A stretch of DNA of 64,000 nt from Smittium mucronatum (lineage: Eukaryota > Kickxellomycota > Harpellomycetes > Harpellales > Legeriomycetaceae), in the NCBI GenBank assembly GCA_001953115.1, contig LSSL01000273.1, positions 38,392 to 102,391 on the forward strand, given 5' to 3'. The notes beneath the pieces are model-generated. The model saw only the letters and a program-made list of their open reading frames with translations, searched no databases and was not told the DNA's origin. The position numbers were made by a program, and so were the translations under genes. The number at the start of each line of letters is the position of its first letter. Position 1 is the first letter of the stretch. Of the stretch, positions 48,080 to 61,689 are shown piece after piece.

Positions 48080-48680
48080 ATTTTTTTTTGTATCACGGAA
48101 TTTTATTGTAAAATAACGTAATTAAAAACTATACTAAAAAAATATGAAAAAAATAAAAAGTCGTATAGAAAAGAATATTATCCTAACTAAAATAAGATCC
48201 TCTTCCGGACTACCGGCTGCGTACCTACGGGAAAAGGTTTAAATCTACCAACCGAAAGACCCCCCCTGACATTGCTTCAAGTAGGCTGGATGACTGAGGT
48301 TACGTGCAGTCATGAATTAAGCTCTTTGTCAATGAAAAACAGTTCATTGAAGCTATTGAGCTCCTAGCCAGAACCTACTTCTAACAGGATTAATAAAACT
48401 AGGCTGCTAACCAAACGTGGGATTGATCGACATGGCTTTCCTAAAAATAGCTGTTAGACGCTGAGATCCGTCTGACAGTTAAATGCTGGACTTGTGCACT
48501 AGAATATGTCTCAGCTGTGCTAAACGACCGGTTCCTCATGTTTCTAGATGGTCCTCCTCTGGAATCGCCGTCCTCCGAATCGCTGTGCGTTGTTTCCACT
48601 ATTCCCAGCCAAGAATAGTACAACGCTATGTAAAATTTTGGTCTAGTGTACTTCAAAAAGTACACTATTAAGCCCCTAAA
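48080..48680 (-). repeat. Retroposon-like repeat, copy B
   Basis: The partner of 31,986-32,581, in the same orientation. The plus-strand left end is a T-run followed by TGTATCACGGAATTTTA at 48,089, so the minus strand ends in a run of A. The minus-strand frame at 48,689-48,441 encodes a Ser-rich stretch with THSDSEDGDSRGG, matching THRDSEDR in copy A. A 9-bp hairpin AGTGTACTT/AAGTACACT sits near 48,644-48,667 and is not kept in copy A. The box TAGCACAGCTGA on the minus strand resembles an RNA polymerase III A box; no convincing B box is present in this copy. Confidence 0.7.
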
Positions 48681-49544
48681 CCATGGCAAGGGATTTCACT
48701 ATTAGGGGTTGTTTGTTGTATAAAATTTTTTTAAGCCTGATAAAAAACATCTAAAACCCATATTTATTTCATATAAGCTTGTTTAATCGAAATATAGGAT
48801 ATTTTAATATAACAAATATAAAGTTTTTTTTGTAAACTTTTTATATATTAAAAAATGCTAAAAATTCTAAAAATACTAAAAAGGTTAAAACCATGTTAAT
48901 CAAGCTATTAGTGCACAACGATTTAATTTTATTTTAAGTCTGGTATCATTTCTTGAAAATATACAAATTTTTATTATAAATATAAATGTATCGCCCTTAA
49001 TTATTTTTTTAAATATAAATATTTTTAATATTTATATTTAAAAATGAAGCTTCAAAAAAAATAATTCTTTGATTAAGTTTTCATAAATTTAAAATTTGTG
49101 GTTAAATTTTCTCTCTATGTTTTTTATTAAATTATTAAACTGATTTTGAAAAATATTTATTTATAAACGCTTTAGTAGATTTAAATATTAAATTAGAACG
49201 TGATTTGTAAAAATTATACAAGTAAAAAAAATTTCAAAAAATTTAATATTTTAAAAAAAACTATTACTAGATTAAATTAATATGAAAAAATAAGATTAAA
49301 AATTAAAAAAAAAGGGATAATCTCTTTTTTCTTGGAATTTTATAGTAAAATATAGTTTGTTAGGTTTTATTAATTTAATAGAAAACTTCTGTTCTAATTT
49401 TTTTTTACTAAGAATTTTTTATATTGATATATTATACAAAAAAATTACTAAGATATAGGTTTAAAAATAATAGTTAATTAAAATCCCTCAATTATTTATT
49501 TATTTTCCAAAAAACTATTTTTTCATAGCTAAATTATTTTATTA
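48681..49544. other. AT-rich spacer
   Basis: No gene or clear repeat. Confidence 0.5.
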
Positions 49545-50386
49545 ATGTTATATATATATTCGGAAGCATATTTCCTATACCAGCTAGACTGGTATAAGTC
49601 TTTGCTCCTAAACTGTTGTTATGCGGCTAAAGAAGAGTCAAAACTGAGCGCAATATTACTAGCACAATCTGCGCTCTTACCCAACAGAGACTATAGAACA
49701 GTTAATGCACTCTTACTCCGCCTATCAACACTTCGCCCATTGCTCCCTGTATTGACAACACTAAGTGTTTTTACAGCCCCCACGGTATGAATAATAGACG
49801 AGAACCTTACCGGGTGATTGGGATTGGAACTTAACGAAAGTACCAGCAAAAAAGAAACAAGATCATCCATAACTAGTTCTCCTGACAAGTCGATCGATTG
49901 GTCTAAATCTTCACTCAACTCAAGGGCTTCAATAGATATCGATGCCGAAACATCTTTATCCCTATCTTCCGCTACATCTCGCCATACATCCACCTTCGTG
50001 GCAAACTTATAAGGTTAAGCAAGGGAGTCAACCAACTCATGGTTACGCATAACCATGCCCATAGCACTATTCAATCTAATTCCATCACTAAGCAAAATAT
50101 AACTAACTAAACTATAAACCGGAATTAGTGGTAATGATCCCAGTCCACGAAAGTAATAAAATAATAACGATACAACTATACGAAGCACTGGTGAAACAAA
50201 ATCGAACAATTAAAAATAGTTATATTCAAAACTGAATGAAAAGCTAACTATACAATAAAGCTAAACTATAAAGTGACCAAAAAAATCCTTGAGCTTCCTA
50301 AGACTCGCAGACTGTAAAGGGTGTGTAGCTTCACCTAAAACTAAAATGTGCGTCCTAACGCTTTAATATATATATATATATATATT
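49545..50386. other. GC-richer island of unknown origin
   Basis: About 800 bp whose composition is clearly less AT-rich than everything around it. It ends at an (AT)n microsatellite at about 50,363-50,386. The minus strand has two long frames with balanced composition: 50,209-50,015 (hydrophobic, with LLFYYFRGLGSLPLIPVYSL) and 49,993-49,691 (acidic, with DVWRDVAEDRDKDVSAS and ALELSEDLDQSIDLSGE). They lie close together in the same direction. I do not recognise either. Two perfect 7-bp hairpins lie inside: ATACCAG-CTAGA-CTGGTAT near 49,578 and ATGGTTA-CGCA-TAACCAT near 50,039. The best guess is a piece of a recently inserted element, perhaps an LTR, or a gene fragment. Confidence 0.5.
50363..50386. 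repeat. (TA)n microsatellite
   Basis: About ten TA units at the right edge of the GC-richer island. Confidence 0.85.
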
Positions 50387-51062
50387 AATATTAATTTTCA
50401 CTTTCTGAGAATAAAGTAAGAAGGGTGTTTAATTTTTAATATTCTAATTAAAAAAGAGGAAAATTTATCGTAATTTGATAATATATCGAAATATTATTAA
50501 ATGAAAATTTTAAAGTTCTTTTAAATTCCCAAAATTTTAAAATTAAGATCATTTCTTTCTTATATTAAATAAATCAAAAGATAAAAAAAATTAATGTACT
50601 CCAAAAACTATGAGAAAAAAAACATATAAACAAAAAAAAATGAGCTAAATTTGTTTTTTAATAATTTAATATTGGATTTAGACCTAAAATACAAACGAAA
50701 AATACCAATAAAAAGAGAATGAAGAATTTATAAATAGTAAATCAAAGATGATAATGCAAATTTTGTTTCTGAACTGGTAAAAAAAAAAAGAAATCAGAAA
50801 GAAGAATTTTGTAGCACAATAAGAAAGATTTTTAAAATATTAGCATGAAAGAAAAAAAACCATTGCGTAAATTTTTTAAAGATAATTTTAACTAGCTTTA
50901 TCAGATCTCTCAAATAAAAGTAATAAATTTTAATTTATTTTTTATTGAGTAATTTTGTGGATTCAATATTGAGATATTATCGTCGTTTTGATCCAGTCCT
51001 TTAACATAATTAAATTTCCACACACTAACCAATTAATATCTTTTAAATTTTACATACTAACC

Positions 51063-52373
51063 AATTGATCTAATTTTTAGGTATCATAAAGACTAATTAG
51101 CTCATTTTAAATCACGCATATGGTAATATCGGCCTAAATAAAAATAAAAACACCAATTTCGTAAATTTTTAATGTTACTTTATCCTTCACATACCTCAAA
51201 TAAAATTTTATGAAAATAGTGACCCCCTCCCCATAAAAAAAATAAATCTTCTCCAAGAGTTTCTAAAATTTGAATTTTTGATATATACTATACTTTTTTT
51301 AATTTTCTTTTAAAATTTTTAGTAATTTGGGTTTTTATTTTTAAATTCTTTAATTATTGTGAAAAGTGAGCACTCTGAAAATAAAAGTAAATTTCAGAGC
51401 ATTTTTTTTAGGAAATAAAACCATAGAAATAAATAAAAGAAAATTCAGATATATTTTTCTTCTTTTTTATTCATGTTAGCACCTCATTTCTATTTTATTT
51501 TCAAGATTTTTTGGGATTTTGAGATTTAAAAAAATACCTCTTATCACCAACTCTGTATTTTGAAAAAAATGATTTTGAAATTCATTTTGTTTAAAAAAAA
51601 ACAATATATATGATATTTTAAATTGTGAAGGTTTCCTAAAAGAATGGCTTTTATTAATGATTTTCCAAGACTAAATTTTACAAAAAGGTGAAAAATTGAT
51701 TTTTAAACTTAAAATATTTTTAAATTTCCCTAAACTATTTTTAGCGTAATAATAAACAAAAATTTAAGCTTTTTATAACCAAGAGGTTATTTTTCAGCCA
51801 TTTAGGTTTGGGTTATTGATAATTTTTAAAATAATCTCCTGAAATATCTATATATTAGATGTACATGAATATTCATTTCATTGTTATTATATATTGGTAA
51901 ACACGCTTTTAAATAATCATGATATAAAATATTAAAAGCTTAAAAATACGAAATAGACTAGCTTAATTTATAGTGATAATATATTTAGATCAACCATAGA
52001 TTTTTAAGTTTAAAAAAAGTAAATAAAACTTAGTTTTTAGCTATTTTTGTATTTTTATTGAAATGTGATTTAAATAAACTAAATCTTATTTAGATTTAAT
52101 AACAAGAAAATTCAAATTATCATATCTTGAAAAAAATTAAAGAAAGTATAGCATATATTAAAAACTCAAATTTTAGCAACTCTTGAAGTTTTATTTTTTG
52201 TATGTGGAGGGGGGAACTATTTTCGTAAAATTTTATTTGAGGAGTCTGAAAGATAAAGCAACATTAAAAATCTAAGAAAATGGTATTTCTATTTTAATCT
52301 ATCCTAAATGTGCTACATGCATAATTAAAAATAAACTGATTGTTCTTTATAGTAAAAATACGGTAGATCAATT
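51063..52373. repeat. Old, diverged inverted repeat
   Basis: Arm 51,063-51,310 resembles the reverse complement of 52,130-52,373, with a spacer of about 820 bp. Well-matched blocks are TTTTTAATGTTNCTTTATC, CCTCAAATAAAATTTTANG with AAAATAGT following, and CTAAAATTTGANTTTTNATA leading to a CTATACTTT block. Substitutions and small gaps are frequent, so it is much older than the inverted repeat at 38,200. The spacer has no gene. Confidence 0.68.
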
Positions 52374-55300
52374 TTTTAGATCGTGAAAATTAAAATAGAA
52401 TAATTATTTGGTAAATGAAAATTTAGGTAGATCGAAAAATTAGGTTGAAGGTAATAGTTCAATAATTCTGGCACCGTTTCGAGAATTACCCCTGTACCAT
52501 AAATAATTTCGAAATAATTTATGCTTTTTTTTTCTTTTTTTGAAATCAAAAAAAAAATTGATGCAACATATAAATTTATATTGTTTCCAATACCTTTTGC
52601 TCTATTATATTATTCAATTAATTAAAAAGATTTATCAATTTTGGAAGTCAAATAAGCATTTTGTAACATTAATTGCATATTTTTTTGTGTATATCAGAAA
52701 ATCTGCAAATATCATAAGATTTCGGTTTAAATTGGACGCATATTAATGATCAACATTTTCAATGCTAATAAAAACATAAAAAAATAAATTCTTATCATAT
52801 TTGAAAAATAATCAAAAATATCCCTTATTTTCCTGAAAAGACCCAAAATCTAGACCAAACCAAATTTTATCTAATAAAAAAACATTAATAATCACTATAC
52901 TGGCTTAAATATATCATCTTATTACAAAATTTTAAATTTTATTCAAAATTCGACATTTGATAAACTTTTATTTTTTTAAAACGTATAAACGATATTTCAA
53001 GATTAATTTTTCTACAAATAAACCGCAAATTATAATTTGAAAATCTAAAAAATTGTTATATTAAAAAAAATATGTTTTTTGAAAATTAGTGAAAATAAGG
53101 CTCCAGTTTATGTTTAGAACATCCTGAAACAATTGCTTTAATTAGAGATATATTATTGGACTTTTTAAATCCTCGCAACATTTTATTAAAAATAGCTATA
53201 TTATATTAAATTTAAGCCCCAATTAGGCTTTAAAAATTTTATTTTAGAAGAATAAATTAAATTCAGAAAATTATTGGGATAAAATAATGAGTTTAGATAG
53301 AAAATTTGTATAAAATACTCAAATTTATATTTTTGTAAGTGCTTTAAAGTAATAATAAGAATTCATGGGCTTTAAATAATATATATATAATTTAATTATT
53401 CCCCCAATCATTGTTTAAATAAACATTCTTGATTTTTTGCATGTATAATTTAATTTTCAATATTGGATAATAGATTATTCGGCTTTAAAAAAATAATTTT
53501 CGGTGCTTTCTTTCATTGGAGATCGTTAATATTACGAGCTGATTGACTTTAAAACTTCTTTTTTTATTATTTGAATTTATCAAAAATAAAAATCTCAATG
53601 ATAGTTTGGAGGCTGTTTTTTGCTTATTATTTATATAATTTAAAATATTTCTTTAGTAAGGTTATGGGATTTTTTTTAATAAAACTATGTTTATTTTCGT
53701 TGAAACTTTCAAAGAAATAAATAATGATAATAATCCCCTTTCTTAAATAAAAAACAGGTAAAAATATTCTGGAATATATATTTCGGTCGGAAATGTATTT
53801 TTAGCAAAATAAAAAATTTATTAAAAAATTTATTAAGAATAGTTTTAATATATGGCAGATTCTTTGACATAACAGAAGTTTTAATAGCAGTATTTTCAAA
53901 TTACCCATTAAGTGTAAAGTGGGAAAATTAATGAAATGATTACTATTTGTTGTAAGTTTTGTTTTAGAAATATGGAAAATGTTTTATTATAGCCAATTAA
54001 GAATAATATCGGTTATATGTTGTGATAAAAAAATGAAAGCTCAATAACTTCAGTTTAAAAGATAATGAGTATTTTGCAGCTAGTTTCAATAAAAAATCCT
54101 TTTAATTTTTTTAGTATTTACTGATATTATTTATATAAGCTCTAAAAGAAAAGAAGCGTAATGAAAGAATCGGTTTTTTTTATTTAAACAGAATGAAGTA
54201 AAAAGTTGAGCCAGAGATATTGAAAATGAAGAACTATTGAGCCTCGTAAATTTACTTTGCGATGAAAATATTTTCAAATGAAATCCAAATTTTCAGTGGG
54301 TAAAATTATTTAATTATTTAGTAAGTTAATTTATAAATTAGAAAAATAGGAGAGTTAGATTCGGTATGTCTGGTAGAAAAATCTTGGTGTGGATTTCATT
54401 ATGAATAATGAGTAAGGAATTTCAGGCATTTAGCTATTTATTTTTTTTGATTTTCATAATATAGATTTTATATCACTACGATTTTTAAAAAAATAAAAAT
54501 CTCAAATTTATTTAAAATATAAGTATCATCATACTGTTTTTGGGAGTAAATTAAAACACAATTTGCTTACAGATTTTGTTAATGGGTATTATATAGAGGT
54601 ATTTATATACGTTTTTGTGGCTTTACTACCTCTACCGAAAATAATAACTGAAAATATAAGCCTATTTTGTTGTTTTTAACTTCGTGGAGTACTGTAATAA
54701 CTTTTGTTTGAATATCACAGAAATAATGTATATTTAAGTTTTGCTGATAATAAAACTTTGATAGGTAAAGTATGAAATAAATTTTTTTTGCATAGTCTAT
54801 TTTTGGTGACAGAAAGATGAAAACAACGGCATAACATGAGCATTAATCGACTGTTGATCGCTTTAAACATCCTATTCTTTAAACTGATAATTGTTTTGAA
54901 TTTTTTTTAATCTAACCTATTTTAAATATTTAGAAAAATCAGAATATATTTAACTATATAGCCCGATTGTAAAAATTTTTCAAAAAAAATTTAAACCCCG
55001 AAGCCTTCTACTCAAAACCATCAATCATAATACACAAAAGAATTTTTTGTTTTTCTCCAAATATAGAAACTGTTTGAGTTTAAAATAATACATCCTTTGA
55101 ATTAAATAAAATCAAAAATTTATAGCTAATTTATTACCCTAAAGTGCAATTATAAAATATAAAGCACTAAAAATAAAATCGCATAAATATTAGTGATTTA
55201 ATAGGCAAGTATTGGAATATATTATATAAATTTAATGCTAAAATTGGCTCTTTTTTTTAGACAAATCATGTTAAATAATTTGAATTTATATCTAATTCTT

Positions 55301-57560
55301 CAAAAATAAATATTATAATCATTTCTGAATTGAATTTTTGTTTTAATATCACAAAAAGGCTCCATTTTTATTGGCATTGGTCGTCTAAATTTAAAAAATA
55401 ATTGGGCGTATAACATCTAAAAAATAAAATATCAGCAATACTGTTATTTAAATTCTTATTATAAATGTTCTTATTTAGGTACTAATAAAATTTGATTATT
55501 CCAAATAGTTGTAATGTTAATATTGGCCTATAATATTTTCAAGGATTTTTTTTTCTGATTAACTAAACAATCTCCCATATTCATTTTTGATATATTGGCT
55601 ATAATAAATATAGAAAAAACATTAAATACTACTAATATATTGGTTTTTTTATTGGTTTTTTATTTATGTATTTATAAAAGCGAAGCAATAGAACACTTTT
55701 TTAGAAGTAAAAGTTCTTAAAAAAGACAAATCTAAACAAAAACTTGGTTATATAAAAAATTTTATCTTATTCTTTCTAAAAATAATAATAAGTTCTTTTT
55801 TTTGTGATTATTATTGGCTTTAAGCGCAAATTTTTATTAATATAAAGATGTTTTGGGTTTTTGAGCTAAACTCAAAGTTTTTTTGCAGCGAGATTTTTTT
55901 GGGATGGGATCTTAATCAATGAAATTATTAATAAAATAATCAAAACTCTACATCTTGATTAATAAATAAAAATTTAATGTGGTACTATATTATACAATTA
56001 ACAAGTCTCTTAGACTATTTCGAAAAATGTAATGAACCAATAGATTCAGTGCACGCATTGAATGTTTCATACAATGAAGAAATATTTCCATAACCATAAT
56101 TGACTTCAGGAAAATAGAATATGGTATAAATAAAGAAGCTTAGACATTTAGGAATATCTAATCTTTTCAACTTGTCTTTTTCCCTATCTTTTATATTTTT
56201 AACTAGTGTATCATTTCACCTTTTATTATTAAAATTATCCAATTAAACCTGATACTTAAAAAAAGATAAAAAAATATCTGAAATATTTTTTTGTGGTTGT
56301 AATTTTCTTTATTCTATTAAATTATAATTGAGATTAGATAGCTATATTTTGATGGTAAAGAAACTAAAAATCAGTATCATGAACTGGATTTTTTTTTAAA
56401 ACTTTATTTTTTTTTCAATTAATTCTATTCTATGTTGCACATTTTAGAAGCGAAATATTCGTAAGCTAATTTACTATTAATAAAATGATACGAAGAAATA
56501 TAAAACTCCAATGAATATATATTTTTAAATGGATGAAAACTTAAAACGAATCAATTATGGCTATTGAATTCAAGTTTTAAAATAATTATTAAATGTTCCG
56601 GCTACACGAAACTTTTATTGATTGAAACTCGTGAAAAGATAGATAACCATCCAATGATTTAAAAAAAAGTCTATTTTTTATAAACAATAAAAATTTTATT
56701 ATATATTCTCTTCGCCTCTCATAAGACCAATTATAAGCTATTTAGCTATTCTTATCATGGAATACCTATAAAATAAGAATAATTGTGACCTATTCTGACT
56801 TTTCAGATCGTACAGGTGAAATGTGAAAAATAAAAAAAAAATTGATTTATTTAACAAATTACCATTTTTTTTTTTGATATTGGAAGTGCTATATTAAACT
56901 CAAATTAGAGATAAATCAAAAACTTCAAGAAATTTGTCTTTTAATACTATATTTTATAAAAAGAATTCAGATTTCAGAAACTTTCATGCTGTTTCTTACT
57001 TTTTAGAATCAATATTTCTAAATACCTTATCTATTAGCTCCATTTCTCACTTTGACATATTTTTTTTATTTAATTTAATTTTTCTTAAGCACCATTTATC
57101 ACAAATAGACATATTTATTTTAATCATTGGCTCATTATTATAATTATTATATAAATTTTTCAATAGTAAAAACCATATGCGATTAGTTATAACCATATCA
57201 AAATTTATCTCAGGCCAACATTATTCATCGTAAAAATATCAATTGAAAGAAAAAGAATTTCTGGTTATAGGTTAATTATTTAATGGTTAATATAGTTATA
57301 CATATCAAAAGATTTCGAGATTTAAACGGAGGTTAAATATTTCAATATAAGATATCTCACGCTATAAGTCTTAAAAAATCCAAGATTTTTTTTTATTACT
57401 GATTTTATTTGGGTATTTGTGTTATGAGATAGGTTTGAGAAGTTATAAAGAGTCTTGGTTTTGCACAATGATATAAATTTAATGAAAACTGTGTGATATA
57501 TCTGTTAATATGGTTAAATGGGTAAAAAAATGGTACTAAAATGAGAAAAAAATTTAATTT
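52374..57560. other. Long AT-rich gene-poor tract
   Basis: 5.2 kb with no supported gene. The small open frames have biased Phe/Ile/Lys/Asn composition and no motif. Confidence 0.5.
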
Positions 57561-57735
57561 TGAAATTTTTAGTTTGCATCTTAAAAATATAAAGAAAATT
57601 CTATTATTGATTTGTTTTTTTCTGGATTTCATTCATTTATAATTATTGTGAAATTTTTAGTTTGCATCTTAAAAATATAAAGAAAATGCTATTATTGATT
57701 TGTTTTTTCTGGATCTCATTCATTTATAATTATTG
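57561..57735. repeat. 88-bp tandem duplication
   Basis: Unit 57,561-57,648 is repeated at 57,649-57,735 with about two substitutions and one missing T. The first bases of a third unit follow (TGAAATTTA). The high identity implies a recent event. Confidence 0.9.
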
Positions 57736-60700
57736 TGAAATTTATATCAAAATTATTCCCTTTTCAAAAAATTAAGTCTGATTTTGGTCATAGAGAGGGT
57801 TTCCTGATTTTCTAACCGATACATCCGTTAATGACTTTATACACGATTTTGACTTTATTAGAAAATATCTATGACTTCGATTTTTGTAATATATAAATAT
57901 ATTACTTTAAAAGACACTGATCATCTATTATGAATAGTGATATTTTTTAAAATATGATAAAAAAATACTGGAAATTTTGGTTATAAAATTTTTTTAAATT
58001 GTTTTATCAGATAAGAAATTTAAAAAAATATAGTGAGCAGCAGTTTATGCTTGCTTATGTTATTATTTTAATAACCCGATTTTGTCACTAAAACTTCATC
58101 ATTTTCAAAAAAAATTGTGCTTTTACATTTTATTAAATATAACTTGAAGGCCAAATAATTGTGTAATTGAATAAAATTGGTTATGGTTATTTCAGTTTGG
58201 TTTTTATTCTACCCCAACATCAAATTTTTTTTATTTTTATAAACCCAATACTTTATTATGTATTTTCCTATTAACTATTTTTATGCATAGAGCTGCACGT
58301 TTAAATAATAAAAATAATTAGTTGTTAAAAACATTAAATATAAAACATTCTTTCAATATTTTTTCCTGTCTTCGGTTCGAAATAGAAAATCTTCCGTGGT
58401 TCAGAATTAGACCATCTTGAAAGCCATAGAAATGCCACCAAAACATCCTATTTACTTTATTAATTGTTTTTTTGTTTTTATAATTCAAGATATTTCAAAA
58501 TTAATTTGCCTCGGTTCTAATAATAAATTGTTTTATAAAATACCTAAAACCTATGCAATAACTCAAAATTATTTTTTACCAGCCAAAAAAGTATTAAAAA
58601 TTTCAACCGTTCTCATAAGAATTACATCTGATTATTATTCTTTAATTTATAATTTCTAAACTTAAAAAATCAATATTTTTAATTTTACTTCTGTATTCTA
58701 TACCACTAAATATACTTTTAAATGAGTTTATTTATCTTTAACTCTAAAAATAAAAAGTATTTTCTGATTTATTGACTTATAAAATCTAGAGCTATAAAAA
58801 TATTCCCGTTAATTTTGAATTACAGCTTAAAATCCTTTTTTATAAAATTTATAACATAGGAAAATTTAAGGTTTAATGTATATTATCTATTCAATAAATC
58901 ACGTTTAAATCAAATTCTTCAATCTGAAAATCAGTGCTTAATTGTATTTTTTGAATTTAGATCTAAATACTCGTATAAATAACGATATTTTCATATCTAT
59001 AATTATGCTTGGGAAATATTTAAAAAGACTAGAAGTTTTAGGAAAGTGAGGCCTATAAATCTTATGAAATTTTTATGGAAAATCAAGTTAGGTAATAAAT
59101 AATTTAAACATAGTATGGAAAATTATCACCATCATTTTATCCAAGATAGTTGATTCTAACTTTAAAGATCAATTAAGATGCGTTTAGAATTATTTTATGG
59201 ATTTATTTATTTGAAAATTATAAAAAACATTCTCGCTTTTCATTATATTATTTTTCAAATCTAAAGTATAATTTAAAATTGTAAATTTTATAATGTAAGA
59301 TAAAGATAAAACCCCCACCTATCGTCTAGCTCAATTTTTTAAAAAAACTCTTTTTATAAAGAAACTTTGATGGGACTCTTTCAAAAGTGGAAAAAATAAA
59401 GGAATTTTCTAAAAAAGTATTTGTATGATGATTTATAATAGTTTTAAATTTAATAAGCAACTATCTAATCTTAGCTTAACTTATCTTTAATTTTTTTTTG
59501 AAAAATGATAAATTACATGCGAAAAAAAAAATTGATTACAGCCATTGAAATCCCAAAAAAAAATATTATAAAATTTATAGCCTTAATTCAATTTTTTTAA
59601 ATATAGAAATAAGAGTATTAATTAAAATTTAGTTTTTCAAATTTATTATATAAGTTGGTCAATAAAAGCTAATAGAAAATTTAAATTTCATTTATAATAA
59701 CCAATATTGGCTTATTTTTTTAATCGCATAAATCAATGGGGCTTAAAGTATCCCAAAATATTGAGTGAATGTAAATTCTAATTTTTTTGGAAATATGTGT
59801 ATGATTTGAGTTTTATATTCTATTTAAATTAGTTAAATTCAGAACAATTTCCAAGATTTAAATGTTTAATATGTTAAAAAACTTAATTTTTTAATTTCAA
59901 AATTATTATTAATTTATTTTTCATCTAAGGTGATATTTTACTCTATTGTTTCATTTTTTGAAAAAAAATATATAAATCTTATTAATTTACAATAAATTTA
60001 GTTGTTAATTGAATATCAACATCTATTCATTTGATAATAGGATTTAAAATAGAAATAAATTAGAAAAAATGTACTGAATTTGAATATCAAGATTTTTCTT
60101 TATTAAGTTGCCCATTATAATTAGCTGTTTTTATTTTCCCCACGGTTATATAATTCTGAAAATAATTATCTACAACTAAAAAATTGATTTTTTTTTTGAA
60201 TAACATTTTTTTTTCTGATATCATTTTAAAAAAATATTTCAATACCACCCATCCCTCTACATAAACTCATAATTTCAAACTTATATTACGAAATTATACC
60301 GATAAAACAAAATCAAATACAATCTTAATTTTAACTAATTTCTCCTTTAACCAGAATTTTTTATGATTTATTCTTTTTATAATTAAGTAAACTGCCATTT
60401 TTTTAATTTAGCTTACATCTTCTCCTTATCAAGTTAAACTAGAGCTACAGAAAAGAAATTTTATTGCTACATTTTACACTGAGTCTAATATAATTGGTAC
60501 CAATAGAGTTTTCTGTTTAAATTTAAAACATTACTTTTTAATATGAATCAAATTTTAATTTGATACCAATATCAGTAATTTGTCTAATATTATTTGTTAT
60601 TTATTATCGGAATCTTTTTTTTACATTTTAGAAATAAAATATCTAACTACTTCAGTAAACACAAAGTATTTTACATTTATAAAATAAGATTCGGGTTTTA

Positions 60701-61689
60701 ATTGGATAAAAAAAATTCTATATAGGTATTTATTTTGGTTATATCTGAGTTCTATTGCTAAATTTATTTTAAAATTTATTTTATATCCTATAATTTTATT
60801 TTATAATATCTAGCATTATGAAGGATAAAGTTTAAAGGGTGGATTTTTTTAAATTTTTAACAAGTTTTATATTGAAGCAGAATTTTTTTCTCTTGGTTTG
60901 ACTGGTGTAAAATTTACCTATTATCAAATAATTTAGATTTTTTTTTGGCGCTAAATTTTAAAAACAATTAATCTTAATAGAAAGTCATAGAAAAAAGATA
61001 GTGAGAAATATTATAAAGCAATTAAAAAATCTAAATCCTAAAAATTATAAAGTTAACTAGATTAAAGAATATAATTAATGAGTTAGTAAATATGCAAAAA
61101 ACGCTAGGGTTAATTTTTTTAAAAAATCTCCGAAATCCTAAATTTAATTAATAAGAAAACAAAATCTAACTATTTTTTTGATTACAAATACTCATATTTA
61201 TCCATTATATATGAGAAAATAAGGAAATTATTTTATAATACAACCAAATTAAGAAAAAATATCAGTTCTATTCTTCCAATAGAACTATTGTAAAAAAAAA
61301 TCCATTTTTTAAAAAACAAACCTATTTTAAGCCCCGAATAACAAAAACATGTACATTTTTTAAAAAACTCTAAGCCAAACATTTACTCCTGTTAAAGAAT
61401 AATGTAAACAATAAATTTTTTTTTTATAAATATTCAAAACGAATTAAACAAATCATTAATATTTTCTTTTCTTGATGAAAACATGTAATTTCGTGATTAA
61501 AAAAATAATATTTTATATTTGTACTTTTATTTATCATCTAAAAGATATTTATTTTTCTTAAATACACACTAAAATAATTACATCGATACTTAAATAGCTA
61601 GAAAATCGTACTTATTAAATCTAAATTTTTGAAAAATTAACATAAATTATATTAAAAATGTAAAGGTATATTTTTGAATGGTATTTGGT
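57736..61689. other. Long AT-rich gene-poor tract
   Basis: 4 kb with no supported gene or clear repeat. Confidence 0.5.

Noticed and set aside
48080..50386. Repeat copy B and the GC-richer island as the two ends of one retroelement
   Set aside because: They share no sequence, and the 860 bp between them are ordinary AT-rich DNA with no element protein.
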